From the NCBI GenBank assembly GCA_012267415.1, contig JAAXGN010000160.1:1-52357 (forward strand): 52,357 nt of DNA. Reading direction: 5' to 3'. The translations under genes and the position numbers were made by a program. The notes beneath the pieces are model-generated. The model made no database searches. It saw only the letters and a program-made list of their open reading frames with translations, and was not told where the DNA came from. The stretch is from Candidatus Poribacteria bacterium. Its GTDB lineage: Bacteria; Poribacteria; WGA-4E; WGA-3G. Positions 17,583-26,133 of this stretch are shown piece by piece. Numbering within the stretch: the first letter of the stretch is position 1; each line of letters opens with the position of its first letter.

Positions 17583-19172
17583 ATGAAAAATAAAAAAGAC
17601 GAAGCACCTCAGCAGAACACCACTGAAACACAGGGCACCCTGGTTCTCTTGGAAAAGAAACATATAAATCCATTCAAAAGGTCACGGGGCAGCGGGTTTT
17701 TCATAGCACCTGACAAAATTGCAACCAACATCCATGTGGTAACGGGAACAGGAACACTCACCGCGAAGTGTGTTGACACAAATACAGTTTATACTATAGA
17801 GGGTATTGTTGCATTTGATGATATAAATGACATCGTTATCCTGAAGATCGCTGAGAAAGGTATTCCCTTCCCCCTTGGCGATAGCAACACTGTGCAGCGT
17901 GGTGATAAGGTCTGTGCTATAGGCCATTCTGCAAGAAAAAAGTTGATTGAATTTCGATGGTATAAACTCTTTGTTAGCTTGTCTTTTGTCAGTAAATCGG
18001 AGAAAAGTAAGGTAGAGGGCACTGTCCATGCTGTCCAGAATAACGGCAAAAGGATGAAGTTTAATCTACCAGATGCTGAACAAGGCTACAGTGGCGGTCC
18101 TGTACTAAACAGCAAGGGTGAAGTCATCGCGATTCTGTTTCAAGGCACCGGCGTATTGGGGGAGTCTATATCATCCATAAACAGACTCACGGCTATCTCG
18201 GTAAACAGACTCAAGGAAATACTTACCAATGCTGAGCAGGCAGAAGTTGATACTTCAGTTATCCATTCAACGGAAGACGCTTCTCAAGAAACGATAACTG
18301 CCACCCCTTTGCAAGTGGAATCTATTGCAAGATGGCAAAGACGACCTCGGATACGCGCATATACCCAGTTGAATCGCGGGAATACGAAAAGCAGCATGGG
18401 AAACCCTAAAAGGGCTATCACAGCCTATAACAAAGCGATTGAACTCAATTCAGATCTGACTGATGTTTTTATTAACAGGGGAGCTGCAAAGGGTGACCTT
18501 GGTGACTTTGAAGGTGCTATAGAAGACTTCAATGCTGCTATAAGAGTAAACCCTGAAGATGTCAGTGCCTACGATAATCGGGGTAAAGCAAAAATAGCAC
18601 TTGAGAACCCGAAAGGTGCTATTGAAGATTATGATATAGTCATCCGGCTTGATCCTGAAATGGTCGAGGCATACTACAATCGAGGAGTCGCAAAAGAGGA
18701 ACTTGGTGACACAAAAGGTGCAATAGAAGATTATGATATGGTTATCCACTTGAACCCTGAAGATGCCGATTTTTACTATATTCGGGGAATCGCGAAGGGT
18801 GAACTTGGTGATTTTGCGGGTGCAATAGAAGACTATGATAACGCTATCCGACTAAACTCTGAAGATGCTGATTTTTACTATAATCGGGCTATTGCGAAAA
18901 AAGCACTTGGGGATACAAAGGGTGCAATAGAAGACTATGATATGGCTATCAAACTAAACCCCAATTTTACCAGCGCATACTACAACCGAGGTAATGCGAA
19001 AAAAGTACTTGGGGATACAAAGGGTGCAATAGAAGACTATGATATGGCTATCAAACTAAACCCTAATTTTACCAGCGCATACTACAACCGAGGTAATGCG
19101 AAAAAAGTACTTGGAGAGCAAGAAGAAGCGGAAGCAGATTTCGCTAAAGCAAAAAAACTAAAACAGGACTAA
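17583..19172 (+). CDS. Trypsin-like serine protease with eight C-terminal TPRs
   Basis: 529 residues. Residues 20-215 form a chymotrypsin/HtrA-type fold: GSGFFIAPDKIATNIHVV (His51), INDIVILKI (Asp83), and QGYSGGPVLN (Ser170), so the catalytic triad is complete. In place of the PDZ domain of HtrA there are eight 34-residue TPRs (about 255-525; AYYNRGNAKKVLGDTKGAIE). No signal peptide is visible, so it may work in the cytoplasm. The ATG at 17583 is 27 bases after the WD40 stop; the ribosome site is weak, and an out-of-frame ATG at 17570 is decoy-like. Its substrate is unknown; the neighbouring propellers or tethered sigma factors are candidates, by inference only. Confidence 0.85.
   Translation: MKNKKDEAPQQNTTETQGTLVLLEKKHINPFKRSRGSGFFIAPDKIATNIHVVTGTGTLTAKCVDTNTVYTIEGIVAFDDINDIVILKIAEKGIPFPLGDSNTVQRGDKVCAIGHSARKKLIEFRWYKLFVSLSFVSKSEKSKVEGTVHAVQNNGKRMKFNLPDAEQGYSGGPVLNSKGEVIAILFQGTGVLGESISSINRLTAISVNRLKEILTNAEQAEVDTSVIHSTEDASQETITATPLQVESIARWQRRPRIRAYTQLNRGNTKSSMGNPKRAITAYNKAIELNSDLTDVFINRGAAKGDLGDFEGAIEDFNAAIRVNPEDVSAYDNRGKAKIALENPKGAIEDYDIVIRLDPEMVEAYYNRGVAKEELGDTKGAIEDYDMVIHLNPEDADFYYIRGIAKGELGDFAGAIEDYDNAIRLNSEDADFYYNRAIAKKALGDTKGAIEDYDMAIKLNPNFTSAYYNRGNAKKVLGDTKGAIEDYDMAIKLNPNFTSAYYNRGNAKKVLGEQEEAEADFAKAKKLKQD
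18906..19109 (+). repeat. Two near-identical 102-base tandem units inside the TPR region
   Basis: CTTGGGGATACAAAGGGTGC begins units at 18906 and 19008; they differ at one silent base (CCC/CCT). Each unit is exactly one TPR (34 codons). The near-identity means a recent expansion, so TPR number may vary between strains. Confidence 0.85.
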
Positions 19173-19179
19173 GGATCAA

Positions 19180-19356
19180 ATGAATAACAACAATAAAGAA
19201 TACATCCAGTTTTCCGATCCAAAATTAGCACGCGAGATAAGACGGAAAATCGGTATAGATTCAGATAAACCTATTCCATTTCAGAACCTTACAAGTATAG
19301 AGAAACTGATTGCATATTACGTTTTTATCGTGATCTGTCAGGTATTGAACATTTGA
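19180..19356 (+). pseudogene. N-terminus of the LRR protein, separated by a frameshift
   Basis: ATG at 19180 with AAGGA at 19171, overlapping the protease-TPR stop. It reads IQFSDPKLAREIRRKIGI and then NLTSIEKLIAYY, the typical N-terminal cap of this LRR type, before ending prematurely. Adding one T to the T5 run at 19322-19326 joins it in frame to RDLSGIEHLTELKNLDL of the following gene. Confidence 0.7.
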
Positions 19357-20738
19357 CTGAGCTGAAGAATTTAGATCTACACGGCAATAATATAATTGAG
19401 GACATCAGTCCGTTAGCAAATTTGAAAAAGTTGACGCACTTAACGCTCTATGAGAATAACATTAAGGACATTACACCACTTTCAGGTTTGACGCAGCTTC
19501 AGACTTTATTGCTAAACCATAATGAAATCAGCGACTTTACACCGATTGAAGATTTGACGCAGCTCCGGGATCTTTCGCTTGGTTCGAATCCAATAAAAGA
19601 TTTATCTTACATTTATAGATTACTCAAGCGATTCCCTTTACTGACTTCATTGTCAATGAGTCGCCTACAGATTAGTAGTCTTGAACCTTTTGTTGAATTC
19701 AAGCAACTCACCGAATTATGGCTTGGAAGCAACGATATAAGTGATATCACACCGCTTGCAAAACTAACCAATCTTGAGACTCTATGGCTTAGTAACAATA
19801 GAATCAAAGATATTTCACCACTAAAAGGATTAACCAAAATCGAGAGTTTAAGACTTTCAGATAATGATTTATGTGAAATCACACCACTTGCAAAATTATC
19901 TAATCTTGAGACTCTAATGTTAGATAACAATAAAGTTAAAGATATTTCAGCATTGGAAGGTTTGACAAGAATCTCAGATTTAGAACTTACGAATAATCAG
20001 GTAAGTGACATCAGATCCCTTGCAGAATTGCGACAGCTTAAAAATCTAAACCTTGGTAGGAACTATATTAGCGACATTACGCCGCTAACCAATTTGAGTC
20101 AACTTACTGACTTATCCCTTGTTAACAATGAAATCAGCGACATCAAACCACTCACAAACTGTATCCAACTTACAAAGTTATCTCTTAACGACAATAAAAT
20201 CAGCGACATCAAACCCCTCGCGAAATGTTCACAACTCACAAATTTGTATCTTGATAACAATAGGGTCAAGGACATTTCACCCCTAAAGGGTATAACACGT
20301 CTCAGATGGTTATCGCTTAGGTGTTCAGAAATCAGTGACATCTCAGTATTGACGCACTTAACAGGGCTAAAATACTTGTATCTCGATCACAACCCTATTA
20401 TTGACATTACACCTTTATCTGCGTTGAAGGAGCTGTGGATTCTATCTCTCAATGGCATAGCGGACAACGACATTAGTCCATTATCAGAATTTGCACAACT
20501 CCAGAGGTTGAGTATTGAGGGATGTAATATCAATGATATAACATCCCTTGCCGAATTGGTAACATTAAGGGAGTTACGCATTGCAGACAATAACATCAGA
20601 GATGTTAGCATTGTTGAGAATTTGCCTCTTTTAACAACATTGACAATCAAGGGTAATCCAATAGGGGATATGACACCGATTCACAAACTCCGTCAACAGA
20701 AACCGAAATTGAAACTTGACATTGATTTACCGGTTTAA
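19353..20738 (+). CDS. Leucine-rich repeat protein (internalin-like LRR)
   Basis: 461 residues, nearly all 21-22-residue LRRs of the pattern LTxLxxLxLxxNxIxDISPL (for example LETLWLSNNRIKDISPLKGL). About 19-20 repeats form one continuous solenoid ending KLKLDIDLPV. The nominal TTG start at 19353 lies inside the first repeat; the real gene most likely starts at 19180 (see that entry). No signal peptide appears in either part, and no anchor. LRR solenoids bind proteins. Probably the last gene of the operon that begins at 15510. Confidence 0.85.
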   Translation: MTELKNLDLHGNNIIEDISPLANLKKLTHLTLYENNIKDITPLSGLTQLQTLLLNHNEISDFTPIEDLTQLRDLSLGSNPIKDLSYIYRLLKRFPLLTSLSMSRLQISSLEPFVEFKQLTELWLGSNDISDITPLAKLTNLETLWLSNNRIKDISPLKGLTKIESLRLSDNDLCEITPLAKLSNLETLMLDNNKVKDISALEGLTRISDLELTNNQVSDIRSLAELRQLKNLNLGRNYISDITPLTNLSQLTDLSLVNNEISDIKPLTNCIQLTKLSLNDNKISDIKPLAKCSQLTNLYLDNNRVKDISPLKGITRLRWLSLRCSEISDISVLTHLTGLKYLYLDHNPIIDITPLSALKELWILSLNGIADNDISPLSEFAQLQRLSIEGCNINDITSLAELVTLRELRIADNNIRDVSIVENLPLLTTLTIKGNPIGDMTPIHKLRQQKPKLKLDIDLPV

Positions 20739-20946
20739 CTTGTTTTTTATGCTATCTCACCAGCCTGGGACAAAACCGAATTTGCCGAATTATTTTCTTA
20801 ATCTTCATTTAGTTTGTGTCTTACAAGACTATACCATTTCATATTGATAATGGTTCTTTCTTGTAGCATTAACTTTCAGTTTGTGCCGTATTAGTTTACA
20901 TCACAAAAAAACCGTTTTTTTCACAAAGATTACTTTTTTCAAAAAC

Positions 20947-21006
20947 ATGCAATTCTACGACACAAAATCGCGTCTATATGAATCAGAAGACCAATATGCG
21001 TATTGA
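20947..21006 (+). promoter_or_regulatory. Conserved leader / possible 19-codon ORF (copy 2)
   Basis: Encodes MQFYDTKSRLYESEDQYAY, differing from copy 1 by one silent and one missense change. Here it runs straight into the remnant of a sigma-WD40 fusion, whose sigma part has been deleted just after the GAGGTATC ribosome site. Confidence 0.45.
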
Positions 21007-21253
21007 GGTATCGGTTGTGTTGCTCATACTCGGTTTTGGAAATCACCAGTATCTGACGCGCTTTCAAAGGTCTTATAGTTTTGATACTACCACTGAAATG
21101 ACGGTTGAAATCATTGACGCACCAATAGTAGCCAACTTTGCTTCCAAAGCTGATGTGCGGACACAAATCGGAAGTGTAATCGTATTAGAAAACCGCAATA
21201 ACCTGAATCAGCAACCAAATAATGCTTCTGAGACAATTGCTGAAGCACAATGA
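20978..21253 (+). pseudogene. Transmembrane and periplasmic linker remnant of a sigma-WD40 fusion
   Basis: VVLLILGFGNHQYLTRF, then TTEMTVEIIDAPIVANF and ADVRTQIGS, match the segment after the sigma domain of the gene at 27965 almost residue for residue. The whole sigma factor is missing. The frame ends with a TGA where the homologue has GAA. Either the ATG at 20978 or a GTG at 21017 (GAGGT 7 bases before it) could start it; I regard it as a deletion remnant, possibly still making a small membrane peptide of up to 91 residues. Confidence 0.7.
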
Positions 21254-21262
21254 GACGTAATA

Positions 21263-23068
21263 GTGAAAGATTATACAAAATGGAAACTGCCGATGGAAGC
21301 CAAAGCGCGCTGGGGTAAAGGTATCATCTATCAGATACAGTTTTCTCCTGATAACACTGTCTTTGCAGTTGCAAGTAGCGTCGGTATTTGGATATATGAT
21401 ACCGAAACCTATAAAGAGATTGCTCTGCTCACAGAACACACCGATGTTGTCAGAAGTCTTGCATTTAGTCCCGATGGTAAAACACTTGCAAGTGGTAACA
21501 CAGTTGTCCATCTGTGGGAAGCAATCTCTGGGCAGCACCAAAAAACACTCAAAGGACATACAAGTGTCGTCACAAGTCTTGCATTCGGACCTGATGGTAA
21601 AACACTTGCAGGCAGTTCTGACACGACAGTCTGTATTTGGGATATAAATTCGGAACAGCTTAAAAAACGCATAGACTGTCCGGGATATCCTGTAAGTATT
21701 GCGTTTAATTCCGATGGCAGAATGCTTGCAACTGGCGAGAAGAATCGTCAACAGGGAGGGTCTATCCAACTATGGGACGTTACCACAGGGCAGCACCGCA
21801 AAACCCTTATGTCGGATACGGAATGGATTCCGGATATAAGTGTTGTATTCAGTCCTGATGGCACAGCGTTGGGGGGAAGTTGGAACAATGCAATCCATTT
21901 ATGGAATGCCAATACGGGTGAAACACTCAAAGAGTTAGAGGATGTTGGCCGTGTGATTAGCATTGCTTTTAGTTCTGATAACACACTGCTTGCGAGCGCG
22001 GGAAATGAAATAAATCTATGGAATGCTACCACAGGACAGCACTGGGAAACATTTCGTAGGAGTGCGGAGTACGTCGCATTCAATCCCGACTGCACAGTCC
22101 TTGCAAGTGGGGATAATTACGATGGCGTTAGCTTGTGGGACGTTAACACAGGACAAAAGATTAAAGCAATCACGGAACATTTCGGTAGCGTGGATAGTGT
22201 CACGTTCAGCAGTGATGGTGCCACGGTTGCAGCTGGAAGTTTTAACGGTATTCACCTATGGGATACCGCTACAGGTATACCTCAAGAAACATCGCTTACG
22301 TATAACGTTGACAGTATCGCGTTCAGTCCGGATAGTGTGACACTTGCTTGGGGGTACTATGATGGATTTATCTGTTTATGGGATACTGCTACAGGACAAG
22401 CTTATAAAACACTCAAGGGACATACTGATTCAGATTCCGATCATAAAGAGGTGGCGAGTCTTGCTTTCAGTCCCGATGGCACAAAGTTTGCAAGTGGAAG
22501 TTGGGACAACACAATTCGTTTATGGGATGTTAACACAGGGACGCACCTGAAAACACTTACAGGACATACATCTCTTGTTAATAGTATTGCGTTCAGTCCT
22601 GATAGTGCTACACTTGCGAGCGGAAGTCAAGACGAAACAATCCGTCTCTGGAAGTTAGACACAGGAGAACACATCAAAACATTTATAGGACACACAAAAG
22701 ATGTGCATAGTGTGGTCTTCAGTTCCGATGGAAAAATGCTCGCGAGTGGAGGTCATGACAACACGATCCGTCTCTGGGATGCTGTCACTGGTCAACAGCT
22801 AAATGTACTCGTGGGACATACCGATTCTGTTAATAGCATTGCGTTCAGTCCGGATGGACAGATACTTGCAAGCGGGAGTGACGATCACACAATCCGCTTA
22901 TGGAATGTTAGATCAGGTGAACCGCTGCATACGTTGAATGGACATACGGCTTGGGTCTTTAGCGTGGCGTTTGATCCTAAAGGTAAGTTTATTGCCAGCG
23001 GGAGTTACGATGGCACGGTGCTGTTGTGGGATGTCCCGATAGAAAACGATGCCATATCCAATAATTAG
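21263..23068 (+). CDS. WD40 double propeller, separated from its TM remnant
   Basis: 601 residues from a GTG start at 21263. Opens MKDYTKWKLPMEAKARWGKG (cap motif), then 14 blades (DTTVCIWD, DNTIRLWD, DETIRLWK ... DGTVLLWD). Ten bases separate it from the TM remnant; compared with the intact fusion at 27965 this junction has a nonsense change and a one-base deletion (ATAGTG for ATGAGTG). The same ATAGTG junction occurs at 13628. The propeller frame itself is intact. The ribosome site is weak. Confidence 0.75.
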   Translation: MKDYTKWKLPMEAKARWGKGIIYQIQFSPDNTVFAVASSVGIWIYDTETYKEIALLTEHTDVVRSLAFSPDGKTLASGNTVVHLWEAISGQHQKTLKGHTSVVTSLAFGPDGKTLAGSSDTTVCIWDINSEQLKKRIDCPGYPVSIAFNSDGRMLATGEKNRQQGGSIQLWDVTTGQHRKTLMSDTEWIPDISVVFSPDGTALGGSWNNAIHLWNANTGETLKELEDVGRVISIAFSSDNTLLASAGNEINLWNATTGQHWETFRRSAEYVAFNPDCTVLASGDNYDGVSLWDVNTGQKIKAITEHFGSVDSVTFSSDGATVAAGSFNGIHLWDTATGIPQETSLTYNVDSIAFSPDSVTLAWGYYDGFICLWDTATGQAYKTLKGHTDSDSDHKEVASLAFSPDGTKFASGSWDNTIRLWDVNTGTHLKTLTGHTSLVNSIAFSPDSATLASGSQDETIRLWKLDTGEHIKTFIGHTKDVHSVVFSSDGKMLASGGHDNTIRLWDAVTGQQLNVLVGHTDSVNSIAFSPDGQILASGSDDHTIRLWNVRSGEPLHTLNGHTAWVFSVAFDPKGKFIASGSYDGTVLLWDVPIENDAISNN

Positions 23069-23192
23069 TGTCCCTTTAATGTAGCATAAACTTTTTTGTG
23101 TGTGCTTTAATGTACTGGACTTTGTAGGATTTGATACTGCTACACCCGCATTGCTCAGTGACTTTGCAAAAGCCTAAGGAGATAATGGTAGT

Positions 23193-23258
23193 ATGAATAA
23201 CACTTATGTGACAATACCAGATACCAACTTAGCTTTGAGATTGGATATTAAAGTATAA
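23193..23258 (+). pseudogene. LRR-type N-terminal remnant
   Basis: An AAGGAG site precedes ATG at 23193; 21 codons read MNNTYVTIPDTNLALRLDIK, then V and TAA. VTIPDTNLALRL resembles the QFSDPKLAREIRR cap of the LRR gene at 19180. It ends where the tail of a sigma leader (GCGTATTGAGGTATC) begins. Confidence 0.35.
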
Positions 23259-23290
23259 TTAGCAGACCATTTTGCGTATTGAGGTATCAG

Positions 23291-26017
23291 ATGATAAATA
23301 ATGATGCTGAACTAATTCAACAAACCTTAGAAGGGGATCAACAAGCGTTTGCTGCACTTGTCGAAAAATACCAAAAGCAGATACATGCGTTAGCGTGGCA
23401 GAAGATCGGTGATTTTCACATTGCACAAGAGATTACACAGGATGTGTTCCTCACAGCATATCATAAGCTCACAACACTCAAAAACCGTAATCGTTTATCC
23501 GGATGGCTCTATGTAATTGCCGACCGCAAATGTATCGCATGGCACCGAAAGAAAAAACCACAACCAGAATCGTTAGATGCAATGAATCCTATTGAATTGG
23601 AGGAGGTGTATTATTCTGTGCATATCACACAACAACGCGAAGCATCTGCACATCAGAAGCGACGAGAATTGGTTCAGAAGTTGCTAAATAAGCTGCAAGA
23701 GAGTGAGCGGACAGTCGTCAATCTATATTATATCGCTGAAATGACTTGTGAAGATATTGGAGAGTTCTTAGGTGTATCGCCAAATACTGTACGGAGCCGA
23801 CTCCATCGAGCACGCAACAGATTAAGGAACGATGAAACGATGATTAAAGAGAGCTTAAGTAGTTTCCAACTTCCATCACAACTCACAGAAAACATCATGA
23901 AAAAGATATCGCGTATCACACCTGCTGCTCCGACCAGTGGCCAACCCATAGTGCCATGGGCAATTGCAGCATCAAGTGTCATCTTTATTATGCTGATGCT
24001 CGGATTAAGCAGCCGATTCTTAGCACGTTTTCAACATCCCTATAATTTGGAATCCAAATCGGAATTGGCAGTAGAATTAATTGACGCACCTATTGTGCTG
24101 AATCTTGAGGAACAACCTGATACTCGAAATCAGATAGGAGCACCTTCTGTTGATAACGGTAAAGGTACCGGACCTGCTCAGGAATCACATAAGGTATCAG
24201 GAGACATAATCGACTACACGCAGTGGAGTCTACCTAAAGATGCAAAAATGCGTTTCGGCAAAGGAGGGATATCGGGAGCAGCATATTCCCCAGATAGCGC
24301 GCTCCTGGCGATTGCAAGCAACATCGGTATCTGGATATATGACGTACAGTCCGGGGAACCACTCGCGCTACTCACTGGACATACGGCTGGAGTCAAAAGT
24401 GTCTCTTTTAGTCCAGATGGAAAACTACTTGCAAGTGGTAGTGATGATAACACAGTCCGTTTATGGAATGGCAACACGGGTAAACACTTGCACACTTTTA
24501 GTGCACATACTGCTGGAGTCAAAAGTGTCTCTTTTAGTCCGGATGGAAAACTACTTGCCAGTGGTAGTGAGGACACAACAATCCGTTTATGGAATGTTAG
24601 CAAGGGTGTGCTGCAACGCACACTCAAAGATCATATCGATTGGGTCAATAGTGTGTCCTTTAGTCCTGACGGTCAAGTACTTGCGAGTGCCAGCGACGAT
24701 GAAACGATTCGCTTATGGAATGTTAAAACTGGGGAATCACTGTTTATCCTGAATGAACATGCAGATGCTGTAAACAGTGTGTCCTTTAGTCCTGATGGAC
24801 GACTGCTGGCAAGTGGAAGTGATGATACCACAGTCCGTATATGGGATGTTGGCACGGGTGAACTTCACCACACTTTCAAAGGACATACATCTGATGTTTG
24901 TAGTGTCTCGTTTAGTCCTGATGGAACACTCCTTGCGAGTGGCAGTGACGATGACATGGTCCGCTTATGGAATGTTAGCACGGGTGAGTTCCACCGTTCA
25001 ATGCGTGGACATATATATGAATTCTGTAATGTGTTATTCAGTCCAGATGGTAGAGTACTTGCCAATGCAAGCGATGAAACAAGAATTCGTCTATGGGATG
25101 TTGACACGGGTGAGCTGCTCCGCACTATCGAAGGACATACACATTGGGTCCTAAATATTGCAATTAGTCCTGATGGTCAGCTGCTTGCAAGCGGTGGCGA
25201 CGATAACATGATTCACCTATGGGAAATTAGTACGGGTAGACTCTTGCATGCACTGTCCGCAAATTGGGCTGATGTCTATAGCGTGGCATTTAGTCCTGAT
25301 AGTCAACTCCTTGCCAGTGGCAGCATAGACGGAATGATTCGTTTATGGGATGTCAACACGGGTACCCTGCACCGCATGTTCGAAGCACATATCGCTTTCA
25401 GTGGACATTCATCTACAGTCAAAAGTCTCTCTTTTAGTCCTGATGGTCAAGTACTTGCCAGTGGTGGCACGGACGCATCGATTCGTCTGTGGGATGTTTC
25501 CACAGGTGAGCTGCACCATACACTCATTGGACATCGGGGTTGGGTCCTAAGCACATCATTTAGTCCTGATGGTCAAGTACTTGTCAGTTGCGGTGGTGAT
25601 GCCACAATCATGCTATGGGATGTTAACACAGGCGAGTTACGTCACACACTTTATGATCACTCAGCTCCGATCTGGAGTGTGACGTTTAGTCCTGATGGAC
25701 AGTTACTTGCCAGTGGCGACGAGGATAATATAATTCATATATGGGATATTAGCACAACTGCGCTACTTCACACTTTTGATGAGCATACAGATTCGATCCG
25801 GAGCGTGGCATTTAGTCCTGATGGTCAGGTGCTTGTGAGTGGGAGTAAAGATGGCACAAATCGCTTGTGGGATGTCAGAACAGGTGCGCTCCTTCATATC
25901 CTGAGTGGCCATACGGATTGGGTCTATACCGTGGCGTTTAGTCCGAAAGGTAAGTCAGTTGCAAGCGGGAGCAGGGATGGTACTGTGCTGTTGTGGGATG
26001 TTACCACATCAGAATAA
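23291..26017 (+). CDS. ECF sigma factor - transmembrane - WD40 double-propeller fusion (copy 1)
   Basis: 908 residues; I chose the ATG at 23291 because GAGGT lies 5 bases before it (a TTG at 23279 would add four residues). Residues 10-85: sigma-70 region 2 (EKYQKQIHALAWQKIGD, AQEITQDVFLTAYHKL, RLSGWLYVIADRK). Residues 130-180: region 4 helix-turn-helix (ERTVVNLYYIAEMTCEDIG, NTVRSRLHRARNRLR). Residues 223-245: one transmembrane helix. Residues 255-310: linker (ELAVELIDAPIVLNL). From 315: cap LPKDAKMRFGKGGI and 14 blades ending DGTVLLWD, two seven-bladed propellers. By hydrophobicity the sigma part is cytoplasmic and the propellers external, so a membrane-tethered transcription factor with its own sensor is implied. 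ECF factors with WD40 extensions are known, to my recollection, in planctomycetes. No separate anti-sigma gene is seen. Confidence 0.9.
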   Translation: MINNDAELIQQTLEGDQQAFAALVEKYQKQIHALAWQKIGDFHIAQEITQDVFLTAYHKLTTLKNRNRLSGWLYVIADRKCIAWHRKKKPQPESLDAMNPIELEEVYYSVHITQQREASAHQKRRELVQKLLNKLQESERTVVNLYYIAEMTCEDIGEFLGVSPNTVRSRLHRARNRLRNDETMIKESLSSFQLPSQLTENIMKKISRITPAAPTSGQPIVPWAIAASSVIFIMLMLGLSSRFLARFQHPYNLESKSELAVELIDAPIVLNLEEQPDTRNQIGAPSVDNGKGTGPAQESHKVSGDIIDYTQWSLPKDAKMRFGKGGISGAAYSPDSALLAIASNIGIWIYDVQSGEPLALLTGHTAGVKSVSFSPDGKLLASGSDDNTVRLWNGNTGKHLHTFSAHTAGVKSVSFSPDGKLLASGSEDTTIRLWNVSKGVLQRTLKDHIDWVNSVSFSPDGQVLASASDDETIRLWNVKTGESLFILNEHADAVNSVSFSPDGRLLASGSDDTTVRIWDVGTGELHHTFKGHTSDVCSVSFSPDGTLLASGSDDDMVRLWNVSTGEFHRSMRGHIYEFCNVLFSPDGRVLANASDETRIRLWDVDTGELLRTIEGHTHWVLNIAISPDGQLLASGGDDNMIHLWEISTGRLLHALSANWADVYSVAFSPDSQLLASGSIDGMIRLWDVNTGTLHRMFEAHIAFSGHSSTVKSLSFSPDGQVLASGGTDASIRLWDVSTGELHHTLIGHRGWVLSTSFSPDGQVLVSCGGDATIMLWDVNTGELRHTLYDHSAPIWSVTFSPDGQLLASGDEDNIIHIWDISTTALLHTFDEHTDSIRSVAFSPDGQVLVSGSKDGTNRLWDVRTGALLHILSGHTDWVYTVAFSPKGKSVASGSRDGTVLLWDVTTSE

Positions 26018-26045
26018 TGGTATTATGAACGTGAGTTTGATAAAG

Positions 26046-26100
26046 GTAGCGCAAACTTTCCAGTTTGCGAAGATGTGCACAAACTGAAAGTTTGTGCTAC
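26046..26100. repeat. Nested hairpin repeat
   Basis: GTAGC ... GCTAC at the ends, with internal hairpins CAAACT-TTCC-AGTTTG and CACAAACT-GAA-AGTTTGTG. It lies between the fusion at 23291 and the sigma-less copy at 26134, at the place where the latter should have its sigma domain. Confidence 0.7.
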
Positions 26101-26133
26101 AATTCACGCCTTCCGGATAGGAAAATGATGTGA

